From Prevotellaceae bacterium UBA1716 (GTDB lineage: Bacteria > Bacteroidota > Bacteroidia > Bacteroidales > Bacteroidaceae): a stretch of 5,858 bases of DNA. The stretch's first letter is position 1, and each line of letters begins with the position of its first letter. The notes under the pieces are model-generated. The model was not told where the DNA came from. It saw only the letters and a program-made list of their open reading frames with translations, and ran no database searches. This document shows positions 1 to 4,033 of this stretch, piece after piece. The position numbers and the translations under genes are program-made. Location: positions 1 through 5,858 of the forward strand of contig DCIW01000076.1 of the NCBI GenBank assembly GCA_002317225.1. The letters run 5' to 3'.

Positions 1-234
1 TCTAACGCTGGTGGTGTATCAGTATCAGGTCTCGAAATGGCTCAGAACTCACAGCGTCTCAACTGGACTTCAGAAGAAGTTGATGCTAAGCTCCTCTGGA
101 TCATGGAGAACATCCACGACAACTGTGTTAAGTACGGTACAGAAGCTGACGGCTACGTTAACTACGTTAAGGGTGCTAACGTTGCAGGCTTCATGAAGGT
201 TGCTAAGGCAATGATGGCTCAGGGTGTTATCTAA
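1..234 (+). CDS. gdhA: NADP-specific glutamate dehydrogenase, C-terminal fragment
   Basis: This is the last 77 codons of a glutamate dehydrogenase, open at the left edge and ending with TAA at 232-234. The enzyme interconverts 2-oxoglutarate plus ammonium and glutamate in the cytoplasm, usually with NADPH, and is a main ammonium-assimilation route in Bacteroidales. The visible part starts at the conserved SNAGGV segment and continues through SGLEMAQNSQRL. It ends with the family-typical NYVKGANVAGFMKVAKAMMAQGVI-type tail, which closely matches the end of the E. coli GdhA protein. The nucleotide-binding and catalytic lysine regions lie outside the window. A strong terminator follows 42 bases after the stop, so the gene is probably not co-transcribed with the patatin gene downstream. 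The NADP rather than NAD specificity is inferred from similarity to GdhA. Confidence 0.95.
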   Translation, partial: SNAGGVSVSGLEMAQNSQRLNWTSEEVDAKLLWIMENIHDNCVKYGTEADGYVNYVKGANVAGFMKVAKAMMAQGVI

Positions 235-276
235 TCCCCCGAGTTGAACAAATAATAAACAACCAACAACATTTTG

Positions 277-308
277 AAGCGTATCGAGTTTTCTCGGTAC
301 GCTTTTTT
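277..308 (+). terminator. Intrinsic terminator of gdhA
   Basis: A 12-bp stem (277-288 with 293-304, one G-U wobble) closes a TTTT loop and is followed directly by a run of T up to 308. This is a textbook Rho-independent terminator, 42 bases after the gdhA stop. Confidence 0.92.
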
Positions 309-346
309 GTCCACTATATCGCCCCATAATTCACCTAATACCTCAT

Positions 347-409
347 TTCTAACTCTTAATTCCTAATTCCTAACTCCTAATTCCTAATTCCTAACTTCTA
401 ATTCCTAAT
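347..409. repeat. Tandem heptamer array, nine copies of TCCTAAT-like unit
   Basis: Nine consecutive 7-bp units fill 347-409. Their sequences in order are TTCTAAC, TCTTAAT, TCCTAAT, TCCTAAC, TCCTAAT, TCCTAAT, TCCTAAC, TTCTAAT and TCCTAAT. The consensus is TCCTAAY, and the opposite strand reads RTTAGGA. Each unit contains TAA on the plus strand and most contain TAG on the minus strand. Because 7 is not a multiple of 3, the array places stop codons in all reading frames. It sits between the gdhA terminator and the -7 box of the patatin gene, covering the place where a -33 element would be expected. Similar heptad arrays are, from memory, common in intergenic DNA of Bacteroidota. Their function is not known to me. 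Confidence 0.85.
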
Positions 410-416
410 TATTTTG

Positions 417-424
417 TATCTTTG
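417..424 (+). promoter_or_regulatory. Probable -7 box of the patatin gene promoter
   Basis: TATCTTTG matches the Bacteroidota -7 consensus TAnnTTTG exactly and is followed by CA, as is common. No TTTG -33 element is seen 19-21 bp upstream, where the heptamer array lies instead. The box ends four bases before the ATG at 429, so transcription would begin at or within a few bases of the start codon, giving a leaderless or nearly leaderless mRNA. Confidence 0.6.
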
Positions 425-428
425 CACT

Positions 429-1277
429 ATGAAAAATGGTCTAATCCTTGAAGGCGGTGGACTCCGCAGTCTATTTACCGCTGGAATACTCGATTCGTGG
501 ATGCAAGCAGGCATCCAGTTCGATGGCATCGTCGGTGTTTCGGGCGGTGCTTTGTTCGGCTGCAATTTCAAGTCGCACCAGATAGGGCGTGCTTTGAGAT
601 ATAATGTAAAGTTGAAGGACGACCCACGATATATGGGAATACGATCGCTCATCAGGACTGGTGATATCGTTGGTGCAGAGTTTGCATATCATGTTGTTCC
701 CACGGAAATCGATCCTTTTGACAACGAAGCATTCATGAATGACCCTACCCCATTCTATGTAGTCACGACAGATATTGAAACTGGCGAACCTTGTTATCAC
801 GAAATCAAGTCTTTTGATTATGAGGGACTCGAATGGATGCGTGCAACAGGTAGCATGCCACTCGTTTCAAGACCTGTTCCTCTCAATGGGCATCTTTACC
901 TTGATGGAGGCATGACCGACTCGCTTCCTCTGAAGGCTTTCCAAGATATGGGATTTAAAAAGAATGTGGTCATACTTACCCGCGAACGTGGATATCGCAA
1001 ATCGCCTTCTAAGATTATTTGGATGTTCCGTCTTTTATGTCGCAAATACCCCAAGATAGCAGAAGTGATGGCACGCCGCTCTGATGCATACAACGCACAA
1101 CTCGACTATCTTCTCGACCAAGAAAAAGCGGGCAACACCTTTCTCATCTTCCCTGAGGAGCCTCTCGGAATTGGACGCATCGAACTCAATGAAGCCCAGA
1201 TGAGGAGAGTGCATAAGATAGGGGTTGATTTAGGTATTGCCCTGCAAAGTAAGATTGAAGATTTTCTAAAACATTAA
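429..1277 (+). CDS. Patatin-like phospholipase family protein
   Basis: A 282-residue patatin-fold serine hydrolase, predicted to cleave acyl esters of phospholipids or other lipids with a Ser-Asp dyad. All family signatures are visible. The oxyanion-hole glycine motif GGGLR is at residues 9-13, the nucleophile elbow GVSGG has Ser38, and the DGG motif has catalytic Asp159. There is no signal peptide or membrane segment, so it is likely cytoplasmic. Size and layout resemble the YjjU/RssA-type single-domain bacterial patatins. The ATG at 429 was chosen because it begins just before the first beta strand (KNGLILEGGG). An in-frame TTG at 414 lies inside the -7 box and would not be transcribed from that promoter. 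No Shine-Dalgarno is visible. The gene converges on ftsZ with only 24 bases between the two stop codons. The physiological substrate cannot be told from the sequence. Confidence 0.93.
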   Translation: MKNGLILEGGGLRSLFTAGILDSWMQAGIQFDGIVGVSGGALFGCNFKSHQIGRALRYNVKLKDDPRYMGIRSLIRTGDIVGAEFAYHVVPTEIDPFDNEAFMNDPTPFYVVTTDIETGEPCYHEIKSFDYEGLEWMRATGSMPLVSRPVPLNGHLYLDGGMTDSLPLKAFQDMGFKKNVVILTRERGYRKSPSKIIWMFRLLCRKYPKIAEVMARRSDAYNAQLDYLLDQEKAGNTFLIFPEEPLGIGRIELNEAQMRRVHKIGVDLGIALQSKIEDFLKH

Positions 1278-1284
1278 ATAAGGT

Positions 1285-1319
1285 GAGGATTTCTTGTCAG
1301 ATTAAGACACGAGATCCTC
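1285..1319. terminator. Possible bidirectional terminator hairpin between patatin gene and ftsZ
   Basis: An imperfect 12-bp inverted repeat (1285-1296 with 1308-1319; one mismatch and one G-U wobble on the plus strand) spans the gap between the convergent genes. It overlaps the last codons and stop of ftsZ. The T-tracts are weak on both sides (TTCTTGT on plus; TTATTTAATGTTTT on minus). Its position favours a shared terminator, but the structure is not strong. Confidence 0.4.
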
Positions 1320-2609
1320 TTCTTGTATCCACTCACGTGCTTTGGCCACGAGCTTTTCTATCCAAGATGAAGATTTCTTCTTTTGAGGAGAAGGCATTTC
1401 TTCTTCCAAAGGGGTATTCTCATCTTCTTCGATATCATTATTGGAAGATTCAACTGCATCAACAATTCCTTCTTCTACAGGTTCGTTCTCTTCTGGGTCG
1501 GGCTCCTTCTCTTCTTCGATAGGTTCGACCGGCGGATAATACTCTTGGATAAGTCGCTTTATCTTCTCTTCGCGTTCCTTATCCCTTTCCTCTGCTGTTG
1601 CCACACGTTCCTTGTCAAAACCCGTAGCAATGATGTTGACCTTCACATCCTCACCAAGTGTGTCATCCCAATAAAGCCCCCAAAGTACTTCGAGGTCGTT
1701 TGCCATATTATCCATGAACTTATTCACCTCATTGAGTTCGGTAATAAGCACAGGATTACTATGACTTTGATAGATTATATAAAGGAGTTTCTGGCTGCGT
1801 TCCACCTCAAGGTTGTTGAGAAGAGGCGATTTGAGGGCGTTTGCCATTGCCTTCATGATGCGATGTTCTCCCGAAGCACGTCCCTCGGACATAAGTGCCC
1901 CACCACCATCTTTCATAACTGTCTGCACATCGCAGAAGTCTCGGTTCACCTTACCTTCTTGTGTAATGATTTCGGCAATACTCTTAGTAGCAATAGTCAC
2001 TATCTCATCAGCCTTTGCAAAAGCCTCATCGATGGTAGTCATTCCGTCAGCATAAATGTGGATGAGACGTTCGTTATTGATAACAAGAAGGGCATCGACA
2101 TTCGCCTTCAAGTCTTCCACGCCCTTGAGAGCCTTTTCTATGCGTAATCTCTTCTCAAATGCAAACGGAAGAGTCACGACACCAACAGTCAAAATACCAT
2201 TCTCACGTGCCGCATTAGCAATGATTGGTGCTGCGCCAGTACCAGTACCACCGCCCATACCTGCCGTGATAAATACCATCTTAGTGTTATCATCAAAGAG
2301 TTTCTTGATGCTATCGATGCTATACTCTGCTGCCGCACGACCAAGTTCGGGACGGCCACCAACTCCAAGTCCATTCTCGCCAATCTGTAACTTGCAAGCA
2401 ACTTTTGACTTGCTCAATGCCTGACTGTCAGTATTCACCACAGCAAATGACACATTTGTCACTCCTTGCTCAAGCATATTTTCCACTGCGTTACCACCAC
2501 CGCCACCAACACCAATGACCTTGATGATGTCAACTGACTTGTCTTCCACTTTTTCGAATCCGACAAACTCAACTGTTGAGTCATCAGAGAAAATTTCATT
2601 CAATCCCAT
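1302..2609 (-). CDS. ftsZ: FtsZ-family tubulin-like GTPase, probably a second, divergent FtsZ
   Basis: A 435-residue FtsZ homologue. FtsZ polymerises with GTP on the inner membrane face and builds the division ring. The GTPase core spans about residues 27-332. It contains the GVGGGGGNA loop at 33-41, NTDSQAL at 59-65, the tubulin/FtsZ signature GGGTGTG at 119-125, VINNERL at 176-182, and the T7 synergy loop NRDFCDV with Asn222, Asp224 and Asp227 matching the E. coli catalytic residues. It should therefore hydrolyse GTP. Residues 333-404 form a charged, mostly acidic linker, followed by KKK and a predicted amphipathic helix (413-430) with Trp416 and Trp427. I see no canonical C-terminal peptide (IPAFLR, or the TPTYKR type I recall for Bacteroidota). 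The gene has its own promoter and no dcw neighbours (ftsA, ftsQ, mur genes), which suggests a paralogue. Whether a standard ftsZ exists elsewhere in the genome cannot be seen here. Confidence 0.93.
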   Translation of the reverse strand: MGLNEIFSDDSTVEFVGFEKVEDKSVDIIKVIGVGGGGGNAVENMLEQGVTNVSFAVVNTDSQALSKSKVACKLQIGENGLGVGGRPELGRAAAEYSIDSIKKLFDDNTKMVFITAGMGGGTGTGAAPIIANAARENGILTVGVVTLPFAFEKRLRIEKALKGVEDLKANVDALLVINNERLIHIYADGMTTIDEAFAKADEIVTIATKSIAEIITQEGKVNRDFCDVQTVMKDGGGALMSEGRASGEHRIMKAMANALKSPLLNNLEVERSQKLLYIIYQSHSNPVLITELNEVNKFMDNMANDLEVLWGLYWDDTLGEDVKVNIIATGFDKERVATAEERDKEREEKIKRLIQEYYPPVEPIEEEKEPDPEENEPVEEGIVDAVESSNNDIEEDENTPLEEEMPSPQKKKSSSWIEKLVAKAREWIQEEDLVS

Positions 2610-2659
2610 AGTCCTAATATTTTTATATGAAGTAAAAAAGTATTCATTATTTTACATTG

Positions 2660-2691
2660 CAAAGGTAAGCAAACAAAATAAGGCTTGCAAA
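2660..2691 (-). promoter_or_regulatory. Promoter of ftsZ (Bacteroidota type)
   Basis: On the minus strand the -7 box TACCTTTG (2660-2667) fits TAnnTTTG exactly. A -33 TTTG lies at 2688-2691, 20 bp upstream, and a second TTTG-like run directly abuts it. Transcription should begin near 2654, giving an untranslated leader of about 45 bases before the ATG at 2609. The -33 element lies inside the 3' arm of the terminator of the upstream gene. Confidence 0.75.
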
Positions 2692-2712
2692 CAAAAAACG
2701 TTTACAAGCCTT
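2680..2712 (-). terminator. Terminator of the unknown gene upstream of ftsZ
   Basis: A 13-bp inverted repeat (2680-2692 with 2700-2712) closes a 7-base T-rich loop. In the minus-strand transcript all positions pair, with one G-U wobble. It is followed on that strand by ATTTTGTTTG. It lies about 60 bases past the stop of the gene at 2771-3844. The U-tract is interrupted, so termination may be partial and allow read-through into ftsZ. Confidence 0.65.
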
Positions 2713-2714
2713 GT
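2704..2714. promoter_or_regulatory. Candidate operator, copy 1 (ACAAGCCTTGT), upstream of ftsZ promoter
   Basis: An 11-bp inverted repeat, ACAAG-C-CTTGT, starts 36 bp upstream of the ftsZ -7 box and about 12 bp upstream of its -33 element. An identical 11-mer lies at the same distance from the promoter of the neighbouring gene (3936-3946). It overlaps the 5' arm of the terminator hairpin, so part of its symmetry could instead serve RNA folding. Confidence 0.5.
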
Positions 2715-2730
2715 ATTTAGTATGACTTTC

Positions 2731-2744
2731 ACCTTGTACAAGGT
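2731..2744. repeat. Perfect 14-bp palindrome ACCTTGTACAAGGT
   Basis: A gapless 14-bp perfect palindrome lies 26 bases beyond the stop of the unknown gene and is flanked on one side by six A. It contains the same CTTGT/ACAAG half-sites as the candidate operators at 2704-2714 and 3936-3946, but in the opposite arrangement. It may be a protein-binding site near the ftsZ promoter or a small additional terminator stem. The sequence does not decide between these. Confidence 0.5.
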
Positions 2745-2770
2745 AAAAAAGAATTTGCAAGAAAGGAATC

Positions 2771-3844
2771 TTACTCTACATGTCCCCAATGCACCATCCC
2801 TTCCGGCAGAGCGATAGACTTAGGAGTACCTTTCGGACCACGAATACAATAGTTCAGACCTATTTGTTTGCCAAGTTGATGGACGATAGAACGTGTCATG
2901 TTCGTAATCTTCTCATGAATAGAATTGTTGCCAGGATCGCACAGACTTTCGATTGTACGTTCAATGCTCTCAGGATTGACACGATCGCTCACAGCAACAT
3001 AGAGTTCCTTGAGTTCGTCGCGATAATCCATGATATGCTTGAACAGAATGCCCTCCTTATGTCGCAAAAAGAGAAGGAAAAGTGCTTTATGTACTGGTTG
3101 GAGCGTGAGTTCCTTATGCAATCCTGGGAGATAGATGCGATAGTCTGCATCAACCTCTACCGGACTAATCTCAGCAGCAGGTTCAAGAGCCATACGAATA
3201 CGTTCCTCGCTTACACCTTGAGCACGGAGAGCATCGAGTTGTCTGCGGATATCTTCAAGTTGGACATCTACAGAAGAAATATCCTGATGTGTCTGCACCT
3301 CTTCCATATCCTCGAAGAACTCCTCAAGCTGTTCGAGTCCGTCGACATCATTCACAATCTGTACATGAGGACGCTTTGTAGCATTACATTGCCAATTGCC
3401 ATATAGCTGGGCTTGCTCACGCTTCTTCGCCTCTTCAAGGTCCCACTCCTTCCATTTACGCTGACGGTCAGACTCGACAGTACACCAACAAGCAAAGTGA
3501 TAGAACTGCTTTGCCAAACTCTCCTCTTTCTCATCATTATCAAGTTCCACGCAGTAGAACACAGCACGCCCATCCTCCATGTAAGCAAACTTGCAAAGAG
3601 CATGATTGATGTCCTTCGAAGCCTGAAGCAGGCGATTTACAATGAACAACAGATTCATGTCCTTCGACTCTGGGAGATAGCCGAAAGTGTATTGGAAATT
3701 GCTGAAAGCCTTTACGAAACGCTTGCTGTTTCGACCTATATACTGATTGATATACCACTCATACTCACGTTCCACAAAAAAGATGTGGTTAGGGTCGAGA
3801 CCCACTGGCATATTAGTGCATTCTATTGAAAAAACCTCATTCAT
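2771..3844 (-). CDS. Conserved hypothetical protein with possible winged-helix-like C-terminal domain
   Basis: A 357-residue soluble protein with no signal peptide or membrane segment and no function I can name. The N-terminal half (about 1-165) is rich in aromatic residues and includes a Cys/Trp cluster (FACWC, near residue 118). A charged, probably helical or coiled-coil stretch follows at about 175-225. The C-terminal domain (about 235-357) contains KALFLLFLRHKEGILF, then DYRDELKELY, CDPGNNSIHEKI and a GPKGTPKSIALP hairpin-like segment. I recall this pattern from uncharacterised Bacteroidota proteins. The helix and hairpin order would suit a winged-helix DNA-binding fold, but that is inference. 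The ATG at 3844 is preferred over an in-frame TTG at 3883, because the promoter predicts transcription starting close to 3886 and so leaves that TTG almost no leader. The gene lies upstream of ftsZ in the same direction, with its own terminator between them. Confidence 0.85.
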   Translation of the reverse strand: MNEVFSIECTNMPVGLDPNHIFFVEREYEWYINQYIGRNSKRFVKAFSNFQYTFGYLPESKDMNLLFIVNRLLQASKDINHALCKFAYMEDGRAVFYCVELDNDEKEESLAKQFYHFACWCTVESDRQRKWKEWDLEEAKKREQAQLYGNWQCNATKRPHVQIVNDVDGLEQLEEFFEDMEEVQTHQDISSVDVQLEDIRRQLDALRAQGVSEERIRMALEPAAEISPVEVDADYRIYLPGLHKELTLQPVHKALFLLFLRHKEGILFKHIMDYRDELKELYVAVSDRVNPESIERTIESLCDPGNNSIHEKITNMTRSIVHQLGKQIGLNYCIRGPKGTPKSIALPEGMVHWGHVE

Positions 3845-3891
3845 TCTTACTTCGATATTATGTAGATTGTGTCTTACCTTCAAATTTTCTG

Positions 3892-3922
3892 CAAAAGTAA
3901 GGTTTTATTTTATAACCACAAA
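3892..3922 (-). promoter_or_regulatory. Promoter of the unknown gene (Bacteroidota type)
   Basis: On the minus strand the -7 box TACTTTTG (3892-3899) fits TAnnTTTG. A -33 TTTG lies at 3919-3922, 19 bp upstream, which is optimal spacing. The expected transcription start is close to 3886, giving a leader of about 40 bases before the ATG at 3844. Confidence 0.75.
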
Positions 3923-3935
3923 ACGTTTTTTAAAA

Positions 3936-3946
3936 ACAAGCCTTGT
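3936..3946. promoter_or_regulatory. Candidate operator, copy 2 (ACAAGCCTTGT), in the divergent intergenic region
   Basis: This 11-mer is identical to that at 2704-2714 and also begins exactly 36 bp upstream of a -7 box. Here it is the core of a longer inverted repeat, AAAAACAAG-C-CTTGTTTTT (3932-3950). It lies between divergent promoters, 87 bases upstream of the cotH-family ATG, so it could affect both genes. The two copies and their equal placement support a shared regulator. Confidence 0.5.
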
Positions 3947-4033
3947 TTTTGCAATAATTTTTGTTACCCAATCGTTATTATTTACGTGTTATTAAGTAAA
4001 TAGAGTACAAAACGCGTAAATACCTAACACTTC

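Noticed and set aside
347..409. CRISPR array or iteron origin
   Set aside because: The units are 7 bp with no spacers, and there is no cas gene, rep gene or AT-rich origin context.
414..428. TTG start extending the patatin protein by five residues
   Set aside because: It overlaps the -7 promoter box and adds residues before a start that already fits the family N-terminus.
1383..2147. Plus-strand open frame of 254 codons within the ftsZ region
   Set aside because: It is antisense to the intact ftsZ gene, its translation is low-complexity and rich in Phe/Leu/Cys, and it matches no family I know. It is a shadow of the acidic linker and core coding sequence.
429..2609. Operon linking the patatin gene with ftsZ
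   Set aside because: The two genes are convergent and share only the short 3' gap, so they cannot be co-transcribed.
2780..3406. Plus-strand open frame of 208 codons opposite the unknown gene
   Set aside because: The minus-strand gene has a clear promoter, a terminator and a conserved C-terminal pattern. The plus-strand frame has none of these.
3845..3883. TTG start extending the unknown protein by 13 residues
   Set aside because: It would lie only a few bases from the predicted transcription start. The ATG at 3844 leaves a normal leader of about 40 bases.
3955..3963. Promoter for the cotH-family gene (TAATTTTTG)
   Set aside because: It is one base too long for TAnnTTTG (or one mismatch in the 8-base form) and no -33 element is found at a proper distance, so it is not called as a feature.
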